Shown in pieces: positions 17,249 through 28,947 of a DNA stretch of 64,000 bases. The translations under genes and the position numbers were made by a program. Below the pieces are notes generated by a model. The model had not been told where the DNA came from. It saw nothing but the letters and a program-made list of their open reading frames with translations, and did no database searches. Each line of letters opens with the position of its first letter. The stretch's first letter is position 1. The stretch comes from Paramacrobiotus metropolitanus (taxonomy: Eukaryota > Tardigrada > Eutardigrada > Parachela > Macrobiotidae), in contig NW_026570221.1 of the NCBI RefSeq assembly GCF_019649055.1, positions 1,302,001 to 1,366,000 on the forward strand, in the 5' to 3' direction.

Positions 17249-18057
17249 TAATTATTTAAATTTTTGAATTAATTAATTTCCGAGATGGAAAAATTCGGAA
17301 AAATCGCAGAAAATCCAGAAAAATTAATTTTACCGACCAAAAATTATTTTAGCCGGGGGAAAGTTATTCCCTTAATTTTCTAGAGGTTAGAGGAGGTTGA
17401 AAACCGAGGCTCAGAGGGTCTACACCGAGGCTCGAGGGTCCGACCTAGTAAGGTTGGCTAACCCTATTTTACCCGTAAAAGATGTTTTTAAGCCCGTTTC
17501 TCTGGGTGAAAATAAGTTTTAGCCGGCCAAATTACTTTTGGTCCGGTGAAAATGAAAATTGCCCGGCTATATCGGGTCTTATGAAGCTCTACGAGGCTTA
17601 CCGAGGGTCAGTCGACCCTATTTACCGGGTGAATCCGCTTGTTCGTCCGGTGAATCCCGTGCTGGTAAAGTTGCGGGTGCCACTTAAGGCAAAGGCGACC
17701 CCGATTGATGAAGCTGCGAGGGTCCGCTGGGTCCGTGCCGTACGTTCTGTCCGGGGATCCGCTAATCGACCCGGGCAAAGTCCGTCCGATGGTCGTTTCC
17801 GCGAGGAACGTTCCGTCCACGCGCAAGAAGAGGGTCTGCCGAGGCTTTCTGCCCGCAAGAGAGAGAGAAGACACCAGACCGTTCTGGCTGGCGGCAATCA
17901 GATGGGGATATGAACCTTCGGTTCTCCCCTGTCTTCTCGTCGGCCGTTACGGATGTAGGTCTACACCGGGGTCTCAGAAGGTTCGCAGAAGGAAAAACTC
18001 AACGATATGCTATCATGTGACAGCTGGCGAACAAAGGCTCACGATAGTGAGAGAAGG

Positions 18058-18079
18058 CTTTATTGTGATAGCAATAAAG
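18058..18079. terminator. Palindromic poly(A)-signal hairpin
   Basis: CTTTATTG (18058-18065) and CAATAAAG (18072-18079) form an 8-bp stem with a 6-nt loop and place AATAAA on both strands. In the presumed LTR region this could be the retroelement poly(A) signal; inferred. Confidence 0.35.
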
Positions 18080-18476
18080 TGAAGAACCAACATACAAAGG
18101 CTCGAGGTGCGAGCAGTATCGTGAAAGTACAGTGAATGATATGCTAGTGAAACAGAATGAACGGCATATCGAGCCAAAGCATGGGAAAAGCCTATGCGGC
18201 ATACTGGGCAGATCCAACACGAGCGAACGAACGCTGATAGGCCGAGATGTGGAAGTGGGGCGTGGCTCCGCCTACATCGAGGCCGATGATTGGCCGAGAC
18301 GTAAGGCTGGGCGGAAAGCTGCCTGAGTCGAGGCTGATCTAGCGCTCGACAGCGAGTGCGACTCGGTGTGAGTCAGCACACCGGAAGCGGGACTGTCGCT
18401 GGCTGCCATACTCGTAGGCTGCCATAGCGACTGGCCCAACACTACGCAAAAACGTTTGTAAAACGAGTGGGTAGAT

Positions 18477-18583
18477 TACTGTATCGTCGAGTCAACTTGC
18501 CAGCTTTTCTTACAGTGAGTTATATGCTAATCGGATACGACTCACTGTAAAAAAAGGTGGCAAGTTGACTCGACAACACAGTA
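18477..18583. mobile_element. 107-bp foldback (MITE-like) repeat
   Basis: Nested inverted repeats: outer arms TACTGT...GTCGAGTCAACTTGCCA pair with TGGCAAGTTGACTCGAC...ACAGTA, and inner arms TTACAGTGAGT with ACTCACTGTAA. A related copy lies at 28948-29019 (and 53104-53175), so this is a dispersed family. It carries no coding sequence. Confidence 0.7.
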
Positions 18584-18631
18584 TTTTGTTTACGCTAGTC
18601 AGCGATTGATATATCGTGAATTTTTGCATTA

Positions 18632-19656
18632 GTGCATAAGTGAATCTTTGCATAACTCATATCATTAAGAATTTTTGCATTGTACAAGATCTTTAGAAAA
18701 TAATAATGGCTTTCGGATCGAAATCGATCACTGTGTTGTCTTGGGCATTTAAAAAATGACAGGATTAAGTACTGTCGGTCGATAATGCCGATAATAGCCT
18801 CCTTATTAACTACCCGTATGTACTTACAAGTTTGCAAGGAAGGTGTTTCTGTGAACCGAAACATGTTAATTACAGTGTGGATTGTGGAGTATGTATGGCG
18901 GTGTATACGTGCAGATATATTAAACAAAATAATATTTATATTTTTGTTGATTATAGAATTTATAGTATACTTGTATTATTAACCAAAGCTTATCGGGTGT
19001 CAAATTAGCTGGCTTGACAGTTGTAACTTTATAAACAATTCGAGCAAAAAAATACCTTTCAGCGCTCAGTACGTCGTACGCCATGGAACAGCTGACATTT
19101 TATTGCACGTTATAAGTAAATTCCAGCATAGAAATCCAGCGCGGGAACGCGGCCTCCGTTCAGGGAACAGCTCCACCGGGAGCAAATTTAGATCAGTTGT
19201 TCTCGGTTCTTAGACCTTCCGAGGCTGTTTTATGCTGATTGGGTGTACTGCGTTGTGATGTTAACTGTTGTGTATAAGCTAAATGTATAAAATAAAATAA
19301 TTATACTTGAAGCAAATTCCCTCTTGCGTGCAGTGTACTTGCCCAGTTTCTATGCTGGTATACTGTATTTGCGGTGCCGGTACTTTATATCTCTTCCCTA
19401 CCTGCGTTCTTCTGTGCCGGGAATAAAAAGGTCAAAGTTGCATATTGCACACACACACTTGGAAAACAATAAGTTTGGTGCGAGTACAGACTACCGTGTA
19501 TATAAGTAGACAAAATCTTGACCCGCAGATTGGATCGGAGGGTTCCATTTCCCTGGTGGGTGTAGAGAAAACTCGCACTCATTCGCATACTTTTGTGTAT
19601 TTTGACTTTTTAGATTTGTGCAGGATGTCTGTGTAGGTACGGTAGTCTCATGGTAC
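18632..19656. repeat. 1,025-bp tandem duplication, copy 1
   Basis: Nearly identical to 19657-20680; the copies are directly adjacent in the same orientation. I saw one clear difference, a 7-A versus 6-A run near 19046. Short ORFs inside (for example minus 18595-18927) match no family I know, so I treat the unit as non-coding AT-rich sequence. Confidence 0.9.
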
Positions 19657-20680
19657 GTGCATAAGTGAATCTTTGCATAACTCATATCATTAAGAATTTT
19701 TGCATTGTACAAGATCTTTAGAAAATAATAATGGCTTTCGGATCGAAATCGATCACTGTGTTGTCTTGGGCATTTAAAAAATGACAGGATTAAGTACTGT
19801 CGGTCGATAATGCCGATAATAGCCTCCTTATTAACTACCCGTATGTACTTACAAGTTTGCAAGGAAGGTGTTTCTGTGAACCGAAACATGTTAATTACAG
19901 TGTGGATTGTGGAGTATGTATGGCGGTGTATACGTGCAGATATATTAAACAAAATAATATTTATATTTTTGTTGATTATAGAATTTATAGTATACTTGTA
20001 TTATTAACCAAAGCTTATCGGGTGTCAAATTAGCTGGCTTGACAGTTGTAACTTTATAAACAATTCGAGCAAAAAATACCTTTCAGCGCTCAGTACGTCG
20101 TACGCCATGGAACAGCTGACATTTTATTGCACGTTATAAGTAAATTCCAGCATAGAAATCCAGCGCGGGAACGCGGCCTCCGTTCAGGGAACAGCTCCAC
20201 CGGGAGCAAATTTAGATCAGTTGTTCTCGGTTCTTAGACCTTCCGAGGCTGTTTTATGCTGATTGGGTGTACTGCGTTGTGATGTTAACTGTTGTGTATA
20301 AGCTAAATGTATAAAATAAAATAATTATACTTGAAGCAAATTCCCTCTTGCGTGCAGTGTACTTGCCCAGTTTCTATGCTGGTATACTGTATTTGCGGTG
20401 CCGGTACTTTATATCTCTTCCCTACCTGCGTTCTTCTGTGCCGGGAATAAAAAGGTCAAAGTTGCATATTGCACACACACACTTGGAAAACAATAAGTTT
20501 GGTGCGAGTACAGACTACCGTGTATATAAGTAGACAAAATCTTGACCCGCAGATTGGATCGGAGGGTTCCATTTCCCTGGTGGGTGTAGAGAAAACTCGC
20601 ACTCATTCGCATACTTTTGTGTATTTTGACTTTTTAGATTTGTGCAGGATGTCTGTGTAGGTACGGTAGTCTCATGGTAC
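19657..20680. repeat. 1,025-bp tandem duplication, copy 2
   Basis: Second copy of the unit at 18632-19656, shorter by one base. It ends at CTCATGGTAC, after which unique sequence begins. Confidence 0.9.
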
Positions 20681-21831
20681 GTAGGCGGTAATCAAATTTA
20701 AGGTGATATACATATATCAATTTAAGATTACATCGATGCATCTGTTAAATGAGCATTAGCATCTCTGATTTGAAATTGTACAAACATAATTTTGGCAGTA
20801 CCCGTGTATTACATGTAACTGCATTTGTGTTCAGATGGGCATAACACGAAATGCGATCCGTATAATAAATATGTAGTACAATAAATTACATTATATCTAT
20901 ATTGCAAAGCTGCTTAGACAGTTTAACATAACATATCATATTGTTTCATAAATCTGTTGCCGAAATACAATTTTTTCACGGCGGCAAGAGCTGTATATGT
21001 TGCAGCCATGTTGAGCTGTATATGTTGCAGCTAAATATAGATACTCGTATATCACGCGTGACTAATCGAATGAATGCGCGGTAAACACAATTCCGGAGGA
21101 AGTAATACTCTACATGTACCGTCTAAATACTAATTTCGACCGCGTTACATAAGATGGCATGTGATCTTCACCCATCCACAAGTTTCTGTAAATCCAACAA
21201 GAGGCGCGAAATATAATACCTTTAAGGAGAGCAGAAAAGTGCAAATCTTTTGAAAACAGCGCGCCAACGCAGGTAGCGCTGCTTCTTTCCATCACGCCTG
21301 CGATTCACGCTGGCAGGTAATCTAGACTTCTTTATTCCTTGAGAGTGCCAGTAATACGGGATGATTGTATTAATCTACCCACTTATAGTTAATCACCATT
21401 TATGCATTTGTGCGTTGTACCCTGCACACACTTTAAACGTAGAAAAATAGTACATTTATAAAGGGAACGTAATAATACTTACATGTGCATCGCTTTAATA
21501 CGACTTTCTCCGCCTACACGGAATGCGTATTGCATACGTATATGGCGCACATCCTTTGTGCTGTGCGCCGGTCGTGCCTACCGAAGGCTGTTTATGGACC
21601 ATCGTTTATCAATGCGCTTATTTATCATATACGTACATATATAGAGGAAAGCACGATTAGAGCAAACTTAAATCACAGTGATTTTTGCAGGTTTCATTTT
21701 CCAGCGTTCAGAAAAGAACTCATTTTATTAACTATGAGTATGCACTCCTGCCGCACATAATGGGGAAGCCTTATTTTATTCGATTACTTTTCGCATTGGC
21801 ATGTCTGACTTAATTTTGTTCCGGGATTCAG
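20681..21831. other. AT-rich non-coding sequence before the cyclase gene
   Basis: No convincing exon or RNA gene. A word GAGCTGTATATGTTGCAGC occurs twice near 20988-21030. A signal-peptide exon for the cyclase should lie somewhere upstream of 21832, but I could not identify it. Confidence 0.5.
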
Positions 21832-24558
21832 CTAAATATTGTTACCATCTCGGCATCTTCGAATGCCGGTTCCGGTGTGGAGCCGATGCAGAGCGCTTTT
21901 GCAATAGCCATGGAGGATATGATCATAAAGTATCCGCGATTATATCAGAATCATACCAGAACTAATCTCACTCTTAAGGAAAACGTCTGCAAAGATTATG
22001 AATGGACATTTCCTTCGAATGTTTCCTCGTGGTATGGGAAGGGTTATTTTGATAGACCTGGACTTACCATTATACTGACATCAAGTAAGAGTTACTGAAA
22101 TCATAAACTAGGACTGCGGAAATGGATGTGGTCCTGAATTAAAACGTCTTTCTTGATCTAAAACTTTAACCAGCCGTTGGGCGTCATTAAACCAAAATGT
22201 ATTCAGCTGTGTGATGTACAGGTAGCCAACGGATACGCAGTCCGATAATTTTTTGCAATTATTCGCAAGTAATTGTACTACTGTATATTCCGATGGCTAC
22301 ATACAATGCATGCCGCGAAATGCACGCAACATTTTTCCGATTAGTTTGAGATTATCGGCACGTTCAGAGCTCGAGTAGTTACCAAATCGTTCAAACTTCA
22401 ACACGAGCAGTACGGTTTACTGAATTGAAACCGAATCATGGAAAACACCGGAACAAACGCTAAAGTGGAGGTTGCCAACAGAAATTCGCATGTCAAGATT
22501 AGTTTATACTGCAAAAAGTAATGTTAATGGCATCTACTGGAAGAGAAATTATTTGCAAAATTATGTATACTGAATAAAAACTATAAGGTAATACAACTGT
22601 TGCAAATGCATTCACATTTGGCATACCGTAACCACAATTACTACCATATAACTATATAAATAACGTAACCATACGTTAAAAAATCTGTGGCATACTTATT
22701 TCAAACTTTAACGGTGGTACCGCTGCAGATGTAATTAGGTATGCAGTCTGTAGTTTTCTGTACCAATACTAATAATTATTTGTGTTTATGCAATACTTTT
22801 CAGTATGCAATCTTGTGGCATCATACACTGGCGATTTTGCTCGAGGTGAGAAAAGCCTATCATTTCCTGGGTTAATACACGTATGTACACATTCTTGTTT
22901 TTTGATACGAATACTGAAGTATGTATAATCACTCCATTGATTATCCCGTGATTACACAGTGCTGTCTCTTCAATTTTTTTATATTTTCCCCTGTAGAAAT
23001 GGCTATTCCAACAATGGCATGGTAAGCTCTGACAATCAACTTTATCGAATAAATTGTCAGTTAACAGTACAATGACCAGATACGTGAACGTACAGTACAC
23101 ATCGTACTGTATACGCCGATATGCTGTACAGTCTGTATATGACATTGCGCTGTCATAGTGCCACCGGCTTTCCTGATAATCCCCGCTACAGCACCGTGAT
23201 ATCGCTGAGCCCGGGATCCATCCAGAATTATGCACAAGCACTGGTGACGCTGATGAAGATGAACAACTGGACATTCATCATTCTGATCCATGACAATCTC
23301 ACCGGTGTAGTGGAAGCGGGGAGACCCGTGGCCATTACGACCATGTTCCGGCAGGTTTTTAATGCCAATCTCAAGATTGTTAACTGCAAATATTTCACCA
23401 CAGATTCCGTAACCTCTTCCGTGGACGATCTGCGCTATGTAATGACACAAGCCAGTCAACATTCACGCTGTAAGTTAAGCCATTCAATCAGTCTACTGCA
23501 GTATAATCACAAAGGTCATCCTTATAAAGAAGTTGTCGTTACTTTTAGTGATTATAATTAGCACCTTGACGATTCCAATGCGGAAGCTTCTGGTACGGTA
23601 AAAACACGTCTTCTGTTTATAACTGAATCAACTGACATAATTCCAAGCGCTTTTAGGCTGCGGCTTACAATTTTAATATGATGAATGGCGATTATGTAAG
23701 TTTTTCATCTCAGTAGCGCCTCGATACTCCAGTGCGCAGATAAATGCTGAAGTCAGACTGCTTGGTAGAGTGTGTACCGAGTGAATTCTAAACAAATTTA
23801 TTACATTAAAATTATAACTGTGCAGGTTTTCTTTTGCATTTACACGTGGCAAGTTCCCGGCGAGGCGCCGTTGACTTGGAATAAAATGATAATCTGGATG
23901 CGGTAAACATTAAAAAACCACAATTTTTCTTCTAAGTCACGGCCTATAATTACCGATCTTTCCCGTATTTCTCAGAAAGTACGAGTACTTGCGGTAATGA
24001 AGAGTGTCATTATTCTCACTTCGCCTCTGACCAATTGGCCGCGATGGAACGAAACGGGAGTTAGAGTCAACCGATTTCGAGAGAGAACTTTCAACACATC
24101 TTACGATGAAGAAAAAATTGTACGTAGGCTGATACTGGTATCTGTATATACCGTACGTGCCTTAAGTTCAAAAGAAAAACCTGCTTTCAGTATAACGACT
24201 TCGGCATTACTTGCTACGGTGCAGCAGAACTCATCTCTCAGGTGACAAATCATTTTTTTTAAAGTAGAGACACAATTATTTTTTGTACGAGTTCTAGTTA
24301 ATAGGTTCTGGATGAGATTTTGACGGAAGACCATATCCCAGACGATGGCAAAGCCTTTACGTATGACGCCAACTTTAGCCCACAACAACTGATCCAGAGA
24401 GTATCACATCGCACCAATCAGTTGACTTTCGAGAATATCACTTTCGTTCCGGGTTCTGGATGGCGGGTTCCCGACATCATTCTGCAACAGTTCAATACGA
24501 CCACCAATAGTTTTGATGTCCGTTACTTCTCCCATTTCAAATATCATTCTCAATATTG
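21832..24558 (+). other. Cyclase ectodomain exons (ANF-receptor-like ligand-binding fold)
   Basis: The first exon begins with the family signature LNIVTISASSNAGSG followed by VEPMQSAFAIAMEDM. Tiny exons of 42, 25, 44 and 39 bp (22804, 22997, 23549, 23657) join in phase and supply the conserved core (a VIIIST strand, then AAAYNFNMMNGDYVFF). Exon 7 (23826-23902) has lost one base in an A-run near 23884; with the extra base the phase matches exon 8. The last exon (24305-) ends with no clear GT donor. These exons exist only in front of copy A; copy B starts inside 24191-24241. Confidence 0.75.
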
Positions 24559-24609
24559 ACTGTGGCATTTCTGACTGGATATTATTATAGTGTTTGATAT
24601 CTTATGTAG

Positions 24610-24830
24610 GATGTGTACTGGTATGATATTCAGCGGTCAAGGTTCTTGCCTGCCTCCAGCAAAAACCGCCCATTAATCTGGCCGTCTGGTGCACCGCCTC
24701 GTGATCGATCACGCTGTGGATTGACTGGAGAGAAATGCGTCCAGGTCTCCAGCAGTGTGTTGGTGATAGCAGTCGTTGTTGCAGTGTTGTTAATATTATT
24801 AGCACTTGCCGCGACCGTTGGATGCATATG
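24610..24830 (+). other. Cyclase juxtamembrane and transmembrane exon
   Basis: Acceptor TATGTAG at 24603-24609, donor GTAAAC at 24831. It encodes the typical extracellular juxtamembrane WPSGAPPRDRSRCGL with two nearby Cys, then a strongly hydrophobic helix of about 24 residues (Val/Leu/Ile/Ala) ending GCIW. This marks a single-pass type I receptor. Repeated at 42977-43197. Confidence 0.85.
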
Positions 24831-24987
24831 GTAAACATTGACGCTAGCAATAAGTAACTGTTTTACTGGAAATTTTCTTTACATAATTCAATAGGACCTT
24901 GCAATTATTAGTATGTTGTATTTGCCTGTAGATGCAATAATTCACCGTGTTGACGTAACTGACAATAATTATGAACTCTGAACACAG

Positions 24988-26407
24988 GTATCAAAAAAAC
25001 AAAAACGATGACGATCAGGCATGGTGGCTTATTGAAGATCCCCATAAGGCAGGCGACAGTATGGCTAAAGACTTGGACAACCTCAATTATTCCAAAAAAA
25101 CTTCTCGATCGCCTCAGCAGATCTTGCTAAGGGATGGGCGTTTGGCGTTGAGCAGCCACTGGAGTGGAATCTCCGGTGGAAACTGGTCATATCCAGAAAG
25201 CTCATCAAATACTTAAGCCAAGTAAGTTCTGCAATGCAAAGCTACAGTAATTAAGCAAAGCTAATTAGTCACATCCATAGAAGTACTCGTGCTACTAGTG
25301 TTTGTGCTATTATTTGTTAGAGCGCCTAAGAGCGGAGCATCGTTTGTATTGTGTATTGAACATGATGGTTATTACTTACTGTGTGCGTATATCTCAAATT
25401 CTGGATTTATTTACCGTTTTTTATCGATGGTCACAGGTGCACAAAGTTCATCATCCAAATGTTGCTTGCATGTTCGGCTTGGGATTTGTAACGAAATTTC
25501 CGTACGTTTACTACGAATGGTGTTCCAAGGGATCGGTCGAGAAGCTGCTGAAAACGTTTAATGTCGACCACATATTAAAATTTGGCTTGTTAGAAGGGTT
25601 CGGTCAGGTAAATTCTGATGATAAAACAGCTTTATTTCACTGCTAGCATTAGCTGGCTTCGGTCACATAGGGCTTGACCTTTATTCACCACTCCCAGTTC
25701 ATTGCCACGGGAATCTCAAAATGTCGAAATGTGTTGTGGACGCTCGTTTCATGCTGAAAATAACAGACTATAGTCATGAGAAGTTGTGTAGCTTACTACT
25801 CGGAAAGAGATCAAATATCCAGCGAAAACCTCATTCTTCCCAAGTCATCCATGGATGGCACCGGAAGTGCGGAATGGGCAAATGCCAACACAGGACAGTG
25901 ATGTGTTCGCATTCGCTATCATCATTCACCCGATTCTAATGGAATGCGAGCCATTCGGCGCGGATCTGCCGGAAAAAATTGCCGACAATCGAACCGGTAT
26001 GTATAGTATAAGTAAATTTTATGTACGGTATAAGTACCGGCATTCGTGTGATATTCGCCATATTTCCAGCGGCGCTTTTACTTTGTTTAATGAATAATTT
26101 TGATAAAGCAAAACGATTTAAATAATTCTACAGAAAACTTGCCGGAATTTTTTCTTTCGACGATAACACCGCTGATTCGTGAAGCGTGGAACTCCAATCC
26201 AAAAGGCCGGCCAAAATTGCGCAAATTTGACCGAGCCATCCGATTGGCCAGCACGGCTGAAGGCATCCACGGGTCCCTGGTATAACGCATGTTCATACAG
26301 CTGGCGAGATATTTCATTAAGCTGGAACGTGATGTTGCCGACCGGACGTCACAGTTGAAATCGGAAAGGGAAAAAGCCGATCAACTACTGCGGGAAATGT
26401 TGCCCCA
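24988..26407 (+). other. Cyclase kinase-homology domain and signalling helix exons
   Basis: Exons 25321-25367 and 25437-25607 join in phase to give LNMM|VHKVHHPNVACMFG, the usual HPN motif. Exon 25671-25996 has HGNLKMSKCVVDARF and LKITDY, where a true kinase would have HRD and DFG, so it is a pseudokinase as expected for this family. WMAPEV and DVFAFAIII follow. In copy A this exon has two one-base losses relative to copy B. Exon 26134-26407 holds the end of the domain and a coiled coil (LERDVADRTSQLKSE...) before MLPQ, interrupted by a TAA near 26283 shared with copy B. Confidence 0.75.
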
Positions 26408-26482
26408 GTAACTGCTTTCATTTTCAATATAGGTAGTTACCATTACTAGTATTATACATCACGATCTGGGATTTTATTTCAG

Positions 26483-26702
26483 AGAAATCGTGAAAAAGCT
26501 GCGGAACGGACTTCCCGTAGTACCTGAGTACCTGGAATCCGTGAGCGTGTATTTCAGTGACATGTGCGGATTTGCTGAGTTCGTGACAACCGTCGCGCCG
26601 CCGGATGTCGTGAACTTTTTGCACAGTGTATATTCCGCCTTTGATAAGTCGGTTGCCGGTTTTTCTGTTTACAAGATGGAAACAATTGGAAGCAGTTATA
26701 TG
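26483..26702 (+). other. First exon of guanylyl cyclase catalytic domain, second metal Asp missing
   Basis: Acceptor TTTATTTCAG before 26483, donor ATG|GTAAGG at 26703. The exon carries VSVYFSDMCGFAEF (first metal-binding Asp present) and VYKMETIGSSYM. Active cyclases have METIGDAYM, so the second metal-binding Asp is Ser here. The rest of the catalytic domain is absent in both copies. Catalysis is therefore unlikely. Confidence 0.8.
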
Positions 26703-26704
26703 GT

Positions 26705-26985
26705 AAGGCAAAGCACTGAACACAGCAAGCGCCGGGCGCTGTGCTTGTTCAATATTAACATAAGTCCGGTTTTCTAACATCTCTAACATGGTGCTAAAGT
26801 TAATTTGCTCACTCGTTTGTCCGTTCAACGTAAAGCCTTTCACTTTGACGACGGCATCTCCATCATTGGTGATGTAGGCTTACGTTTCGGCACCCAAGCT
26901 AACAAACTGGGTGATGTGCTGTCCTGGCTTTAGTTTGTTGGTCAGGTCGCCCAGAAAAATTTCGGTGAGTGGATCAACAAGTTGT
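26705..26985 (-). pseudogene. Fragment of Polinton/Maverick-type DNA polymerase B
   Basis: Minus-strand translation from about 26985 to 26705 gives LGDLTNKLKPGQHITQFVS, then a GAET(stop)AYIT segment and KVKGFTLN...INFSTMLEML. This order matches the C-terminal part of the protein-primed family B DNA polymerases of Polintons and adintoviruses (LGDxTDEL, ITEFVSGGPKNYAY, KVRGFTLN). About 90 residues, with one in-frame TAA in place of the usual Tyr. It sits directly after the last cyclase exon in the opposite orientation and runs into an RLE retroelement fragment, so it is a dead remnant. The family call rests on remembered motif patterns. Confidence 0.65.
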
Positions 26986-26987
26986 GA

Positions 26988-27715
26988 AAACCTCTTTGAC
27001 GACGACACAGTAAAGATTTCAGTCGGTTTGAGACTGGGCGTAAAGATCTGCGAGCCGCATTCACGTGCAAAGTATCACAAGTTCGTAGATGAGTATGGAC
27101 ACCACGGCTTACCCTGCTCCTTTTCCGCTGGAAGACATGCACGCCACGGCGGTTAATAGTATTTTGTGTAGATCGTTAGTGTCAGCCGGCATCGCGAATA
27201 AGCTGGAACCCCGGGGCACATCCCACACGTCCGATCGTCGTCCGGATGGGTGCACAACCTTTGCCTGTTGCGTGCTATGTGCCTGGCATGGGACGCGACC
27301 TGTGTGGATACCGTTGCAATGTCTCATATGCAATCCACGTCAGTTACCGCAGGAGTTGCAGCTGCTGAGGCCGAGATAAAAAATTACGACTGTAGTCGTA
27401 CTTGGAGGGTAGATATGTCTTCCCTCCACTAGGTTTCGAAACTCTTGGACCATGGGGGAAGCTAGCCATACTCTTAGTAAAAGAAATCGGCAAACGACTT
27501 CAACCACACACGGGTGAACCTCGCTCCCATGAATTTCTCCGCCAACGGTTGTCACTAGAAATTCAGCGGGGCAACGCCGCTTCAGTACTCGGAACAGTGG
27601 ATGGAGCGGCAGCTTTAAATGAAATTTTGTTGTTGTGATTGCTGTTTCTTTTCAGTCTGTAATGTATGCGCGTTTATGAAATAAAGCACTGTCTCACATC
27701 ACGAATACTAAGCTT
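26988..27715 (+). pseudogene. RLE non-LTR retrotransposon N3, 5'-truncated
   Basis: Starts abruptly at NLFDDDTVKISVGLRLG and runs to the element's C-terminal end and 3' UTR (AATAAA near 27680). The CCHC motif of R2-like elements is present but its second Cys is Tyr (CEPHSRAKYHKFVDEYGHHG). The endonuclease signature RRPDGCTTF and WDATCVDTVA follows. Several one-base breaks divide it (stops near 27155 and 27375, last frame ending 27638). It shares its C-terminus with N1 and N2 in this window. The 5' truncation is typical of target-primed reverse transcription. Confidence 0.75.
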
Positions 27716-28947
27716 GTCCTCGTATTCTAGTTAATGCCTTATGCCGTTTCGCTGCTCACTCTTATATTACAATAACGTCAGTCGTCAAGTGAAAGTGGAT
27801 TTTTATTTTATAGAAACCAGCCAACAGATTTGAACTTTAAAATGTTCTGTTAGTAAAAAGAAGCATCTGATTTCTTTTGAAGATATAGAATCTATGGACA
27901 TAAATTTACCGGTGGTCGCAAACTGCGAGCTGAAACAAACCGCATTTTAAATTTCAAAGCATTTTCAGGAATGTGGCGATTGCTGAGAGAGCCTATCGCA
28001 TCATCTTATGAAATTAACGGAATTTTAATTGGTCGGTCAAACCGGTCTTGGATCACAGGCGAAGCTCCAGCTATTTCTTACGAGATACAATAGAATACGA
28101 CGAATTACTAAATGGGACGACGATGGTGTGGATAACTGCACAGCTACCACGGCGATGCAAAAATCATTCTACGAGAAATATGGCAGCAGAGGGTAACAAG
28201 CATATTATTGTCACGCATTTTCTTTTAAACATTTTAACTTCGAAAACAGCCGACTAGAGTAATGTGACAAGACTGCAGCGCTCATTTTACAAGTTTACAT
28301 GCACAAAATTCGTATTTTGTGCAGAAAGGCAGAAAGCATGCCTTCTGCATAGTATGACCAACCTTTCCTACTTTCTCACCCATTGGCCAAAAGGGCCAGG
28401 GAAAACATAAAATCTAGTAGGTAGTAAATTACGTAAAACACTACACAGAAACGTCCAAAGTCTGCGAAGACGCAGATTCAAATACAGCATTTGTTGCGGA
28501 TATTGCGGCATTTAATGGTTTTTGATTGGTCCGCAACAAGACAGTGACAGCCGTAACAAGGTTTGGTACATATTTTGAGCCACTTCTGAATGTGCAGCAC
28601 ATGGATGGGCTGTTGCGTCTAAACCGAGCCTACCGCTTCATGAGGCAGGTACCTGACGACCATCTGGTATCGAAGCAATTTCCAAATTCTCCGATTCGCT
28701 GTTGCAATTTTCCGTAGACTTTGTATAGCAATGTACTTTACAATTTTCTTTAGAACCTTAATGTTTTTTTTTAAATCGAAATAATTTTGTTAAAACCCCC
28801 TCATTTAGGGTATCAAATGGTACATACATAGATAACCTGGATTCGTGCAGTACTGTGTTCCGGGTAGGTGCGCAAACGCGGTGACCACACCCCCTCTTAT
28901 ACTTTTATTATAAAGGATTAGTGCACAGAAATAAGTATAACTTTTTT

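Larger units (their letters stand above)
16795..18476 (-). other. Presumed leader and 5' LTR region of the retroelement
   Basis: No convincing coding frame. The part next to ORF1 is G/C-rich on one strand, then an AT-richer stretch (17160-17380) carries promoter-like motifs. From 17390 to 18340 many GAGGCTCGAGG/GAGGGTCC-like words recur. This is where the 5' LTR and primer-binding site should lie, but the 3' LTR is outside the window, so LTR ends cannot be defined by comparison. Confidence 0.4.
21832..26702 (+). pseudogene. Receptor-type guanylyl cyclase (natriuretic-peptide-receptor-like), 3'-truncated
   Basis: At least 17 exons can be read with mostly GT/AG borders and compatible phases: 21832-22084, 22804-22845, 22997-23021, 23159-23469, 23549-23592, 23657-23695, 23826-23902, 23976-24119, 24191-24241, 24305-~24558, 24610-24830, 24988-25221, 25321-25367, 25437-25607, 25671-25996, 26134-26407, 26483-26702. 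They encode, in family order, a ligand-binding ectodomain, one membrane helix, a kinase-homology domain, a signalling helix and the first part of the cyclase domain. Such receptors make cGMP in response to extracellular ligands. Lesions: one-base breaks in exons 7, 12 and 15, an in-frame TAA in exon 16, and loss of everything after 26702, where polymerase and retroelement fragments follow. Some breaks are absent from copy B and may be sequencing errors, but the truncation is shared. Confidence 0.85.

Noticed and set aside
22786-23462. Minus ORFs of 162 and 133 codons over the cyclase ectodomain
   Set aside because: Shadows of plus-strand exons whose splice sites and phases agree.
24101-24388. 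95-codon minus ORF over cyclase exons 8-10
   Set aside because: Overlaps well-supported plus-strand exons and crosses introns; no family resemblance.
24702-24716. Palindrome CGTGATCGATCACG as a regulatory site
   Set aside because: It lies inside the conserved coding exon (PPRDRSRCG), so coding constraint explains it.
26424-26843. Single 139-codon minus ORF as one gene
   Set aside because: Its first part is the polymerase B fragment, but the remainder only mirrors the cyclase exon on the other strand.
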